From positions 1 through 27,378 of the forward strand of contig CAZJDM010000049.1 in assembly GCA_964544765.1 (NCBI GenBank): a stretch of 27,378 bases of DNA, given 5' to 3'. This document shows positions 14,364 through 22,461 of the stretch, piece by piece (position 1 is the stretch's first letter; each line of letters begins with the position of its first letter). The notes below the pieces were generated by a model. That model saw only the letters and a program-made list of their open reading frames with translations, ran no database searches and was not told where the DNA came from. This DNA is from CAZJDM01 sp964544765 (lineage in GTDB: Bacteria > Bdellovibrionota_B > Oligoflexia > CAYFLR01). The translations under genes and the position numbers were made by a program.

Positions 14364-17066
14364 TTAGAATATTACGGTTTTGGTCTCTTCCATAATATAC
14401 GCTTCGATGATGTCTCCTTCTTTTATGTCAGAGTACTTCTCAATACCGATTCCACATTCATATCCAGAACTTACTTCTTTAACATCATCTTTGAATCTTC
14501 TTAAAGAAACTATTTTCCCATCATAAATAACAATATTATTTCTAATTAATTTAGCTTGAGAGTTGCGGGTAACCTTTCCGTCTATCACAGCAGTACCAGC
14601 TATTACACCTAATTTTGGTACAGAAAAAGTTTGACGAACCTCTGCTTTACCAATCACTTTTTCAACCATGGTAGGAGCGGCTCTTCCTTCTATTAGAGAT
14701 TTTATTTCATCGATTAATGAATAAATAATACTATTATAATGAATAAGGACGCCTTTTTTGGGAGCTAAATCACTTGCTTGTTTATCAGCTCTTACATTAA
14801 ATCCTATTATAACTGAATCAGTGGTTGTCGCTAATATAATGTCAGACTCATTAATACCACCTACCGTTTCATGAACAATGTTGATATTGACTTTTTCGTT
14901 GTTCAGTTTCAGTAGCGAATGACTCAAGGCTTCAATTGAACCTTTGGTATCAGCTTTAATAATGATATTAAACTTTAGTTGTTCGTTGGTAGATTGTTTG
15001 GCACTAATAAGTTCTGATAATGTTAGTTCCTCGGTATTAGTGGCTTCTTCTTTGCGGATCGTTAATTTTCTCTGTTCAACAATATCCGAAGCGATTTTTT
15101 CATCTGTAACAACATTAACAGTATCACCGGCTGCAGGTGGTTTTGAAAGTCCGCTTATTGCTACGGGGATAGAGGGCCCTGCACTTTCAACATTATTACC
15201 TTTAAAGTCTGTTAGAGATTTTATTCGACCAATTTCTGTTCCCGCAATAATCATTTGTCCGGTAGTTAAAAGACCTTCTTTTACTAAGACGGTAGCAATG
15301 CAGCCACGACCTTTCTCCATGTTGGCCTCTAATACTACACCCGATGCGGGACCTGAATCTCTGGCTTTTAATTCAAGCATCTCAACTTGCAATAAAATAG
15401 ATTCTAACAAATCATCGATGCCGGTATTTTCTTTGGCTGATACCTTACAGAATATATTTTCTCCTCCCCATTCCTCACTTACTATTTCATATTCAGATAG
15501 TTGTTGATAAATCTTTTCTAAATTAATGTTAGGCTTATCTATCTTATTTATAGCTACTATTAATGGTACTTTTGAGGCTTTAGCATGAGAAATGGATTCA
15601 ATAGTTTGGGGCATAACACCATCATCTGCCGCAACAACCAGGATAACAACGTCGGTTGCCCCAGCTCCTCTTTCTCTCATTCTGGTAAAAGCTTCGTGTC
15701 CGGGGGTGTCTATAAAAGTAATGATTTTATTGTTATGTTTAACAGTATAAGCACCAATATGTTGGGTGATACCGCCGGCTTCCCCCTCTGTTACATTTGA
15801 ATTGCGAATAAGGTCCAATAAACTAGTTTTTCCATGATCCACGTGTCCCATAATGGTTACAACAGGGGGCCTGATTTCTTTATCGAAATCTTCTGTTATA
15901 GCAACGGCTTTTTCTAATACTTTATCTTCTTGATATGTTTCATTGGAGACTTCTATTCCAAAATCAGAGGCTATAAGGGTTGCGGTGTCTATGTCCACAA
16001 TTTGATTAACTGTTAACATTAAACCCGATCCCATCATTTTTGTTATGATTTCAGTGGCCTTGACATTCATATTTTTAGCCAGGTCCGCAACGCTAATAAC
16101 TTGAGTGAGCGTTATCTTTGTTTTGATGGCTTTAGGTTTAGTAATTAGGGTCTGCTTGAATTGGCGCTTTGTCCTTTTACCCATATCTTTTTTGGGGATG
16201 TGGACGGTTTTTGTTGGTACATATACATTAGACGCTGCTTCCTCTAATAATTTTTCTTGTTCTTCTGGGGTGATAATCTTAGAGTCTTCTTGCTCCTGTA
16301 GAAGAATTGATTCGTAATCCATTTGTTCTTTTTCACGTTTGGCAGCTTTTTGTTTTTTAATTTTAGTTGCTTGAGCTTGATCCTCAGTATATCCGAGTTT
16401 TTTATCTTTTTTGATGATAGGATCTTTTTGGTCAATTTCTTTTTTATCAGTAGATAGGGTCTTAGTATCTACCTTTTTCTCCTCAGCGTCCTTAGTTTTT
16501 ACTTTCTTTTTTTCTTCTGTTACAGGTTCACTAATACCTTCACGTTGATCACGAAGTTTCTTTGCTGCTATTAACTGCGATTCTAGAAAAGTTCTTCTAG
16601 TGGGGTTAGTTTCTTCTCTAACTTTTCTTTCCAGCATCTCAATAGGATCAATGATCTTTTCTTTGGGAGTTTTAGCCTCTTGTTCAATTTCATCTTTTGA
16701 TGGTTCTGATTCTTTTTTATTTTCTTTAGTTGTATCTTTGTCTTCTTTTTTAGTAACCTTGGCTTTTGGCTTTATTTTAGCGGAAACCTTAACATCTTTC
16801 TTTAGCTCATCATCCTGTTTTTCTTTTGCTTCTTTATCTGATTTGGGGGCTTCAGTGTCATCGACTTTATCTTTTGCTTCAATTTGTTTTTCTTTAGGTT
16901 CATCATCCTTAGGTTTTTCGGGAGGCAGAGTTTCTTTTGTTGGTTTTTTTCTTCGTCGTATAATAGTTGAAGATGTTCTTCTTTCTACAATAGGCTCTAG
17001 AGATACCTCTGTTGCTTGAATATCTGGAGAGGTTTGGTTTTCTTTTTTATTTTCTTCCGTCAACAT
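14364..17066 (-). CDS. infB: Translation initiation factor IF-2
   Basis: The GTPase that places initiator tRNA on the 30S subunit and promotes subunit joining; 900 residues. Residues 1 to about 300 are a low-complexity tail very rich in Lys, Glu and Asp, beginning MLTEENKKENQTSPDI. An IF2_N helical module follows at about 320-375 (VISVADLAKNMNVKATEIIT). The G domain has G1 GHVDHGKTS near 404-411, G2 GGITQHIGAY, G3 DTPGHE near 451, G4 NKIDKPN near 508 and G5 SAKENTG near 541. Domains II, III and IV follow to the end, with IIKADTKGSIEALSHSL and an EAYIMEE tail. The ATG at 17066 has GAAGG only two bases away; the TTG at the next codon would be better spaced, so the exact first residue is uncertain. 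It is co-directional with nusA 60 bases upstream. Confidence 0.97.
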   Translation of the reverse strand: MLTEENKKENQTSPDIQATEVSLEPIVERRTSSTIIRRRKKPTKETLPPEKPKDDEPKEKQIEAKDKVDDTEAPKSDKEAKEKQDDELKKDVKVSAKIKPKAKVTKKEDKDTTKENKKESEPSKDEIEQEAKTPKEKIIDPIEMLERKVREETNPTRRTFLESQLIAAKKLRDQREGISEPVTEEKKKVKTKDAEEKKVDTKTLSTDKKEIDQKDPIIKKDKKLGYTEDQAQATKIKKQKAAKREKEQMDYESILLQEQEDSKIITPEEQEKLLEEAASNVYVPTKTVHIPKKDMGKRTKRQFKQTLITKPKAIKTKITLTQVISVADLAKNMNVKATEIITKMMGSGLMLTVNQIVDIDTATLIASDFGIEVSNETYQEDKVLEKAVAITEDFDKEIRPPVVTIMGHVDHGKTSLLDLIRNSNVTEGEAGGITQHIGAYTVKHNNKIITFIDTPGHEAFTRMRERGAGATDVVILVVAADDGVMPQTIESISHAKASKVPLIVAINKIDKPNINLEKIYQQLSEYEIVSEEWGGENIFCKVSAKENTGIDDLLESILLQVEMLELKARDSGPASGVVLEANMEKGRGCIATVLVKEGLLTTGQMIIAGTEIGRIKSLTDFKGNNVESAGPSIPVAISGLSKPPAAGDTVNVVTDEKIASDIVEQRKLTIRKEEATNTEELTLSELISAKQSTNEQLKFNIIIKADTKGSIEALSHSLLKLNNEKVNINIVHETVGGINESDIILATTTDSVIIGFNVRADKQASDLAPKKGVLIHYNSIIYSLIDEIKSLIEGRAAPTMVEKVIGKAEVRQTFSVPKLGVIAGTAVIDGKVTRNSQAKLIRNNIVIYDGKIVSLRRFKDDVKEVSSGYECGIGIEKYSDIKEGDIIEAYIMEETKTVIF

Positions 17067-17126
17067 AGCCTTCTTTCTTAAAATCTCGGTTATTTCAAGT
17101 GTATATTATCGTCAAAATAATGAATA

Positions 17127-18596
17127 TCATACTCCAATATTGCTTGCCTGTTCAATCAAATCAGTCGCGGTTTTTAAAGGGATATCTAATTTTTCAGACA
17201 ACGATTCCGCATTTGCAGAGCTTAAATGATTGAGAGTATAATAACCAATATCATTTAACTTTTTTAATAAAGGAATGTCTATGTTGTCAGAAATGTTTAA
17301 CAATAGCTTGTCATCAGTTGTTAACTCACGGCCTAAAATAGCTTCAGGTGAATTATTTTCTCGTTCTTCAACTAGTTTTTTAGCGTTGTTTATAATCTTA
17401 GTAGATTGTTCTTCCTCTAGATGTAGCAGTTTTAAAAAGATTCTAGGTGTCATCTTAGCGACTTCTTCAATCTTCCTGAATCCTTCATTAACTAGTATGG
17501 AAGCAAATATATCGTTAAGACCCTCAATATGAAGGAGTTCTTCTTTGGAGAGTTGTTTCCCTTCTTCAAGTTTACTTTCACTCTTAATATCAATTTTCCA
17601 CATGGTCAGCCTAGCAGCTAGACGAACATTTTGTCCCCGCTTTCCAATGGCAAGTGAAAGTTGATCGTCAGGCACTATAACTTCCATAGTTTTTGTTTTT
17701 TCATTTACTATAACTTTAGATACTTCTGCTGGAGCTAGTGAGTTACATACATATTTAGCTGGATCAGGATCCCAGGGAACAATGTCTATTTTCTCTCCTT
17801 TAAGTTCTTGAACTACGTTTTGAACTCTTGATCCTTTTATACCAACACAAGCTCCTACTGGGTCAACAGAAGACTCTTTGGAGTAAACCGATATTTTAGA
17901 TCTGAATCCAGGGTCCCTAACTCCATTTTTAATGGTAACAATTCCATCATATATTTCAGATACTTCAATTTCGAACAAACGAATAAGAAGCCCTTCATTG
18001 GCTCGACTTAAAATAATTTGAGGACCTTTCGTGACTCTTTTGACATCTAATACATGGCATTGTACCCGGTCCTTTATTCTATATTTTTCGTTTGGTACTT
18101 GTTCTTTATAAGGTAATATGGCCTCAGTTCTTCCTAAATCAACAATAATGTCCTGTCGTTCGAAACGACGAATAATACCAGAAATTAGCTCTCCTTTTCT
18201 ATCCTTAAACTCCTCATATATCACGTCTTTTTCGGCGTTTCTAACTTTTTGAACAAGTATTTGTTTGGCGGCTTGGGCTGCTACCCTAGTGAAGCCAGCT
18301 GTGTCAAGCTTTACTCCTAGATCATCGTCTAGAGCTGATTCTGGATCGCGTTTTTTAGCTTCTTCAATAGAAATTTCTAGACTTTCGTCGTTAACATTTT
18401 CTACAACTTTGCGGAATTGAAAAACTTCTATTTCATTCATCTCTTCATTGAAAATGGCCTCAATGTCCGCCTCATTACCATATTTTACACGAGCAACGTA
18501 GAGCATGGCAGCTTCTAGGGCTTCGATAATAAGTGTTTTGTCTATCCCCTTATCTTTTCCAACCAGTTCTATAACCTTCATTAAATCTTCTTGCAT
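17127..18596 (-). CDS. nusA: Transcription termination/antitermination factor NusA
   Basis: Binds RNA polymerase and nascent RNA to tune pausing, termination and antitermination; 489 residues, close to the proteobacterial length. Domains in order: the RNAP-binding N-terminal domain to about 125; an S1 domain at about 133-200 (GELISGIIRRFERQ, LGRTEAILP); KH1 with GACVGIKGSRVQNV; and KH2 with LSLAIGKRGQNVRLAARL. A C-terminal part with helix-hairpin-helix-like repeats runs from about 350 to the end (LLHIEGLNDIFASILVNEGF and a second, weaker copy). The ATG at 18596 has AGGA about nine bases upstream. It is the second gene of the operon, 41 bases after rimP. Confidence 0.97.
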   Translation of the reverse strand: MQEDLMKVIELVGKDKGIDKTLIIEALEAAMLYVARVKYGNEADIEAIFNEEMNEIEVFQFRKVVENVNDESLEISIEEAKKRDPESALDDDLGVKLDTAGFTRVAAQAAKQILVQKVRNAEKDVIYEEFKDRKGELISGIIRRFERQDIIVDLGRTEAILPYKEQVPNEKYRIKDRVQCHVLDVKRVTKGPQIILSRANEGLLIRLFEIEVSEIYDGIVTIKNGVRDPGFRSKISVYSKESSVDPVGACVGIKGSRVQNVVQELKGEKIDIVPWDPDPAKYVCNSLAPAEVSKVIVNEKTKTMEVIVPDDQLSLAIGKRGQNVRLAARLTMWKIDIKSESKLEEGKQLSKEELLHIEGLNDIFASILVNEGFRKIEEVAKMTPRIFLKLLHLEEEQSTKIINNAKKLVEERENNSPEAILGRELTTDDKLLLNISDNIDIPLLKKLNDIGYYTLNHLSSANAESLSEKLDIPLKTATDLIEQASNIGV

Positions 18597-18637
18597 AAGA
18601 CTTTTTCCTATCCTTTAGTTTTTGGTATTTCTCCATA

Positions 18638-18919
18638 TTAGTTAGTATTTATATTTTGTGATTTGATGTTCGTAATACCTGAAGATGAAACTTCTAATGT
18701 ATACGAGTTTTTAAAAAAAGAGTCCAATATTTGGTCATCATCGAACGTGTGAGACACCAATGCACAATCATTTATGCTGATTGGACGATCTTTATGGCTG
18801 ATAAATAATCTTAAAATAGGAGTCTTTTCAGTAATCTCAACTTCCATATTAAATAGGTCAAACCCAGTGTTTTTTATAGTTTTATCAATGTGTTGTCTTA
18901 ATTTGCTGTTGTTTGTCAT
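18638..18919 (-). CDS. rimP: Ribosome maturation factor RimP, short form
   Basis: A 93-residue RimP-like protein, a factor for 30S assembly. Seen: the N-terminal alpha/beta domain with LFNMEVEITEKTPILRLFIS, ISINDCALVSHTFDD and the hallmark YTLEVSSSGI. Typical RimP has about 150 residues with a C-terminal SH3-like domain. Here the chain ends ten residues after VSSSGI, with an Asn-rich tail, and no continuation is visible in the 41 bases before nusA. It is either a naturally reduced RimP or a recently truncated one. The expected DRPL after VSSPG is missing. Its place first in the nusA-infB operon supports the identity. Confidence 0.82.
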   Translation of the reverse strand: MTNNSKLRQHIDKTIKNTGFDLFNMEVEITEKTPILRLFISHKDRPISINDCALVSHTFDDDQILDSFFKNSYTLEVSSSGITNIKSQNINTN

Positions 18920-18947
18920 GAATACGGTCTCTTTTTTAGCTAGTGCC

Positions 18948-18976
18948 TTATAATAATTAAACTATGTGAGGTTCAA
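18948..18976 (-). promoter_or_regulatory. Candidate promoter of the rimP-nusA-infB-metK operon
   Basis: On the minus strand TTGAAC (18971-18976) stands 17 bases before TTATAA (18948-18953), or 15 bases before the better -10 box TATTAT (18950-18955). The boxes end about 30 bases upstream of the rimP start. The match is moderate in an AT-rich region and the true start may lie elsewhere. Confidence 0.3.
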
Positions 18977-19047
18977 CAATACTTTACTTTACAACTTTAA
19001 GTAATAGTTAAGTGAAGGGTAATCCAGTAATAAATAAGCAGTTTAAA

Positions 19048-19080
19048 TAAAAAAAAAGTGGGCTAACCCAGGACCCACTT
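19048..19080 (-). terminator. Rho-independent terminator after the lipoprotein gene
   Basis: A perfect 7-bp stem, AAGTGGG (19056-19062) and CCCACTT (19074-19080), with an 11-base loop. On the minus strand the hairpin is followed by a run of nine to ten T. It lies about 80 bases past the stop of the lipoprotein gene and insulates it from the rimP operon. Confidence 0.85.
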
Positions 19081-19162
19081 GTTACGATTACCACCACAAT
19101 AGAACACCGTTTTTCTATCACATAATAGTGTTGAAATTCAAGTAAAAACGACAAAGGTTGGC

Positions 19163-20425
19163 TCAAAGGTTAGAAATCTGAATATTGGCGTCATTTTCTT
19201 GCGTGATTTTATCTTGCAGCATTTTGGTTATTCCCTTACGATGAGCATTTCCAACCTGTATAAATATAGCGTTACCACTAAAATCTTTAATGAGGTCAAA
19301 CGCATTTTCGACCATATCTTTATTACGTTGATCAATGATTATCTTGTTTAATTCAGAATTAGAGATGCGCTTTTCTTCTTTAGAGATTTTAAGTACTATC
19401 AAAGCATAAATTAGATGAAATAGCTTGTATTTGATAGAATTATCCAGTTTGTCAAAATCATCAATTTTAGCTAGCTGGCTAATTTTATCCAGCTCTTCTT
19501 TTTTCCAGGATTTTAACAAGATAGTTGCCTTATTCATGATCTCTTCATCCGCCATAAAATTTTCAGCCCAGACTTCCGCGGACATAGTGATTAGTGGAGA
19601 ATCAAGTTTTTTCTTGTTTAATGTATTATGAGGGTCGATTCCATGATGCTTTAGAAAGGCTTCACAAAAAGTTAACCAATGATAGTTATCTTTACCAATC
19701 ACAATATCCGTTAATTTATTAATTTCAAAAAAGACATCTGATTCGGGCCATGATTGTTGCCAGTTATAAGTTTGATTTTTGATATTTTTTGCTACCTGGA
19801 AAAAATATTCGTTAAAGATGTTAGGAAAGTCGTTTTTATGATCAACAAGATAACTATGAATATAATCGTTCATTAAGATTAAATAAAGGATGTTCCCTTT
19901 ATAGTTTATTATATGTTTTGATAAGTAATCATTTAATAGCATTTTGGTAAAAGTATTAGAACGGTCCTTTGGGGAGTAATTTAGATTTTTATTAATATTA
20001 ATCAGAAGGTGTGCCAGATTATAAACCATTAAGACCATTCCGAGTGAATATGATTTTTCGTTCTCTAATCCGATAATTCTGACTTTCTTTGAGGGTTGGA
20101 GTTTATTGGTTATGTTGTATAATTTTTCACCAAATGAATTAAATATAATGCCTTCTCGTAAAAACAGAATGTTTTTTCTTTGGGCATCATTAATAACCTT
20201 TTCTTTTATAGTTTGGAAAATCTCTAGTTGGTGTCCTTCGCCAATAATGTATATTGGTATATTTCTATAAGATATTGTTGAGAGCATATTCAGTGATTGT
20301 ATCTCTTTTAAATATTCGGGATAATATTCTTTTTTGCCTGAAAATGTATTGATAAAGGTTGTACAACTACTGATAAAAAATAAAAGAAGTAAACATGTTG
20401 CTGTCAAAGTTCTCTTTTGTATCAT
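19163..20425 (-). CDS. Lipoprotein with EreA/TraB/ChaN-like histidine motifs
   Basis: A 420-residue predicted lipoprotein. The N-terminus MIQKR plus a hydrophobic stretch ends in the lipobox ISSC, with C21 as the lipid site, so the protein is exported and membrane-anchored. No firm family is recognised. Seen: IPIYIIGEGHQ with H65, LREGI, a RIIGLENEKSYS segment, and near the C-terminus DQRNKDMVENAF followed by IFIQVGNAHRKGI. This order (early G-x-x-H, a later RN-x-x-M, and a final VG-x-x-H-x-x-G) is the layout I know from the EreA/TraB/PrgY/Tiki/ChaN-like superfamily of metal-dependent or heme-binding proteins. That suggests a hydrolase or protease-like fold (inference). A TTG four codons upstream (20437) with AAGG is an alternative start. 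It is monocistronic, with its own terminator. Confidence 0.65.
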   Translation of the reverse strand: MIQKRTLTATCLLLLFFISSCTTFINTFSGKKEYYPEYLKEIQSLNMLSTISYRNIPIYIIGEGHQLEIFQTIKEKVINDAQRKNILFLREGIIFNSFGEKLYNITNKLQPSKKVRIIGLENEKSYSLGMVLMVYNLAHLLININKNLNYSPKDRSNTFTKMLLNDYLSKHIINYKGNILYLILMNDYIHSYLVDHKNDFPNIFNEYFFQVAKNIKNQTYNWQQSWPESDVFFEINKLTDIVIGKDNYHWLTFCEAFLKHHGIDPHNTLNKKKLDSPLITMSAEVWAENFMADEEIMNKATILLKSWKKEELDKISQLAKIDDFDKLDNSIKYKLFHLIYALIVLKISKEEKRISNSELNKIIIDQRNKDMVENAFDLIKDFSGNAIFIQVGNAHRKGITKMLQDKITQENDANIQISNL

Positions 20426-20450
20426 GTGCTTACCCAATGTTACCTTAAGA

Positions 20451-20467
20451 AAGGAGACAGGCTCCTT
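20451..20467 (-). terminator. Small hairpin between nagZ and the lipoprotein gene
   Basis: Perfect 6-bp arms AAGGAG (20451-20456) and CTCCTT (20462-20467) around a five-base loop. On the minus strand TTTCTT follows, so it may be a weak terminator for khpA-nagZ, about 100 bases past the nagZ stop. It also lies in the leader of the lipoprotein gene, just ahead of its AAGG, and could affect its translation. Confidence 0.35.
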
Positions 20468-20564
20468 AATTCAATCGGATTTATATCATAAATTTGATAA
20501 AAATAAAATAATAATTTATAAAATTTTAAACAAAATTAAGGTGATGTGTTGTTTTCTATCAAGT

Positions 20565-21635
20565 TTATCCTGTTAATTTGGCGATTAGTTTTCGTGATAA
20601 TGCAGCTATGGTATCGTTTTGGATAATATTAGTGATTTCAGATGGTTGAAAAGGGGTGGGGTATTTGGTTTTTAAGTTTTTAATTTTATTAATACTTTTA
20701 TCAATACAGGCTTTAAGCTGTTTGTCTTGGTAGCAATTAATTAAGCATTGGTAGGATTCTTCCCATATTGATTTTTTTTCACCGATAATAAAACAATTAA
20801 TCCCAGCTTTTAGACCCATAATAATAATTTGTTCTATCGAATAATTATCAAATACAGCCTTCATTTCAATATCATCAGAAAATACAACTCCCGAGAAATT
20901 TATTTTTCTTAATAAGGGCTTTAACACCTTTTCGGATAGTGTTACTGGTATTTGGTCCAATTCCTTAATTACGATATGGGCGGTCATAATACTATCTAAA
21001 TTTTGTTTACCAGCTTCAATAAAAGGTTGAAGTTCTCTTTGCAATAGGTTCTTTTCAGAAGAATTGATGATAGGTAAATCGAGATGTGAGTCTTTGTCAG
21101 TATCACCATGTCCTGGAAAATGTTTACCGCATGTAATAATACCGCTTTGTTGTAGTCCTTTCATAAATTGAATGCCATGAATAATTACTTCTTGAGCGGT
21201 ACTCCCAAAGCTGCGATTGCCAATAATGGGGTTCTTTTCATTAGTGTGTATATCCAAAACAGGTGCAAAATTGAGATTAAATCCTAATTGTTTTAGATCA
21301 TCAGCCATAGCTTGAGCCAGCTGCATGGTTAATTCGGAATCGTTAAATTTTCCAATTAAATTAGCTGGAGGATAATATGGATAATAATCTAAAGGTAGTC
21401 TTTGAACCCTACCTCCTTCTTGATCAATTGAGATAAAAGGAGCGCTGTGGATAGTATTTTCATATAATTCTAATAAATTTCTGTTTAGCTTTATAATTTG
21501 TTCAGGATTTTTTAAGTTCCTTTTAAAATGAATAAAGCCACCGGGATATGTTTTTTTTATCAGCGCAGTTTCTTCAAATGTGACTGATTCTTTTTCCAGT
21601 CCAACAACCAGTAATTGGCCAATCTGATCGATCAT
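20565..21635 (-). CDS. nagZ: Beta-N-acetylhexosaminidase NagZ (GH3)
   Basis: A cytoplasmic glycoside hydrolase family 3 enzyme that removes N-acetylglucosamine from anhydro-muropeptides in cell-wall recycling; 356 residues, the usual single-domain length. Seen: PFISIDQEGGRVQRL, the catalytic loop CGKHFPGHGDTDKDSHLDLP, and the nucleophile region FSDDIEMKAV with the first Asp of the pair at residue 254. No signal peptide is present, as expected. Its ATG overlaps the khpA stop by one base (TAATG), so the two are co-translated. NagZ implies peptidoglycan recycling and, in most cases, a Gram-negative wall. Confidence 0.95.
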   Translation of the reverse strand: MIDQIGQLLVVGLEKESVTFEETALIKKTYPGGFIHFKRNLKNPEQIIKLNRNLLELYENTIHSAPFISIDQEGGRVQRLPLDYYPYYPPANLIGKFNDSELTMQLAQAMADDLKQLGFNLNFAPVLDIHTNEKNPIIGNRSFGSTAQEVIIHGIQFMKGLQQSGIITCGKHFPGHGDTDKDSHLDLPIINSSEKNLLQRELQPFIEAGKQNLDSIMTAHIVIKELDQIPVTLSEKVLKPLLRKINFSGVVFSDDIEMKAVFDNYSIEQIIIMGLKAGINCFIIGEKKSIWEESYQCLINCYQDKQLKACIDKSINKIKNLKTKYPTPFQPSEITNIIQNDTIAALSRKLIAKLTG

Positions 21636-21874
21636 TATTGACTGTCATCTAATATTTGCAATAAATATCGTTGTGAATGTTTGGCAGCACTACAATTTAA
21701 TATGGTTCTAATGGCATCAGCTGTTCGTCCTTGTCTACCAATAACCTTACCAATGTCTTCTTTAGCTACCCTCAGCTCTATAATGTTAGATTGGGCACCG
21801 TTGATTTCGTTTAATTCAACTTTTTCAACATGATCTACTAAAGACTTGACAATTTTCTCAATAAGAGCTTTCAT
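21635..21874 (-). CDS. khpA: KH-domain RNA-binding protein KhpA
   Basis: A 79-residue single KH-domain protein of the KhpA/YlqC family, an RNA-binding partner of KhpB (Jag) linked in Firmicutes to cell elongation and small-RNA binding. Seen: the first strand and helix LIEKIVKSLVDHVEKVEL, the G46-R-Q-G49 loop in DIGKVIGRQGRTADAIRTIL, and the closing QRYLLQILDD. The ATG has GGAGG six bases upstream. In many genomes khpA sits between rpsP and rimM. Here it heads a two-gene unit with nagZ, which is a different context. Confidence 0.92.
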   Translation of the reverse strand: MKALIEKIVKSLVDHVEKVELNEINGAQSNIIELRVAKEDIGKVIGRQGRTADAIRTILNCSAAKHSQRYLLQILDDSQ

Positions 21875-21893
21875 ATGTGGCCTCCAAGAAATG

Positions 21894-21907
21894 ATAACAT
21901 GTGTTAT
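21894..21907. promoter_or_regulatory. Short hyphenated palindrome upstream of khpA
   Basis: ATAACA (21894-21899), TG, TGTTAT (21902-21907): a 14-bp dyad 20 bases upstream of the khpA start, in the divergent region shared with the SRPBCC gene. It could be an operator, but short palindromes are common by chance at this base composition. Confidence 0.22.
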
Positions 21908-22035
21908 TTATTTTCATTATTGCTCTTTTTAGTATTTTACAATAATGGTTCTGTTATGTAAAACAAAACAATTATGGTTTTTATTGTAACTGAATATTAA
22001 ACGGTATGAATTTGAATAAACAATAGGAGGAAACA

Positions 22036-22461
22036 ATGGCTGGAGTAGAAGAAGTACATATTTTTGATGGAAAGGTTAGTCGAGTTTTTAATGTTATATC
22101 TGATTTTATGTCTTATCCTGATGTTATAAGCGACATAGTTTCAGCCGAAGTAATAGAGAATAAGAAAACCAGTACAGTAGTAAAATTTGAATTAAAGATC
22201 GTAAAAAATTTCTATTATATTTTAGAATTAAAAGAAAAGAAAAATAAGGAAATCAGTTGGACATTAGTAGAATCAGATATTATGAAGCATAATATCGGCT
22301 CTTGGTCCTTTAAAAAGCTTGATGAGAATCAAACACAAGCAACTTATAAAATCGATGTAAAATTTGGTTTATTAGTGCCAAAAATGATTATTAATGCAGT
22401 GGTAAAAGGAAATTTACCTCAAATGTTCCAAGAATTTAATCAGGCCATTACTTCTGGTTAG
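22036..22461 (+). CDS. SRPBCC / COQ10-like polyketide cyclase domain protein
   Basis: A 141-residue single-domain protein of the START/SRPBCC fold, which forms a hydrophobic pocket for lipids or quinones. Seen: the opening strand and helix with SRVFNVISDFMSYPDVISDI (the V-x-D(F/V)-x-x-YP pattern of COQ10-type members), alternating strands through the middle, and the C-terminal long helix LVPKMIINAVVKGNLPQMFQEF. The ATG has an almost ideal AGGAGG five bases before it, suggesting high expression. It has no signal peptide. It is divergent from khpA-nagZ and converges on recN, whose stop it overlaps by four bases. The ligand is unknown. Confidence 0.85.
   Translation: MAGVEEVHIFDGKVSRVFNVISDFMSYPDVISDIVSAEVIENKKTSTVVKFELKIVKNFYYILELKEKKNKEISWTLVESDIMKHNIGSWSFKKLDENQTQATYKIDVKFGLLVPKMIINAVVKGNLPQMFQEFNQAITSG

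Noticed and set aside
14944..15507. A 187-codon plus-strand frame inside infB
   Set aside because: It is exactly antisense to the conserved GTPase and domain II-III region of IF-2. It has no ribosome-binding site and its low-complexity protein resembles nothing; it is a shadow of a real gene.
16600..17019. A 139-codon plus-strand frame rich in Ser, Phe and Leu that looks membrane-like
   Set aside because: It is antisense to the Lys/Glu-rich tail of IF-2. Reverse complements of Lys/Glu codons give Phe, Leu and Ser, so the apparent hydrophobicity is an artefact.
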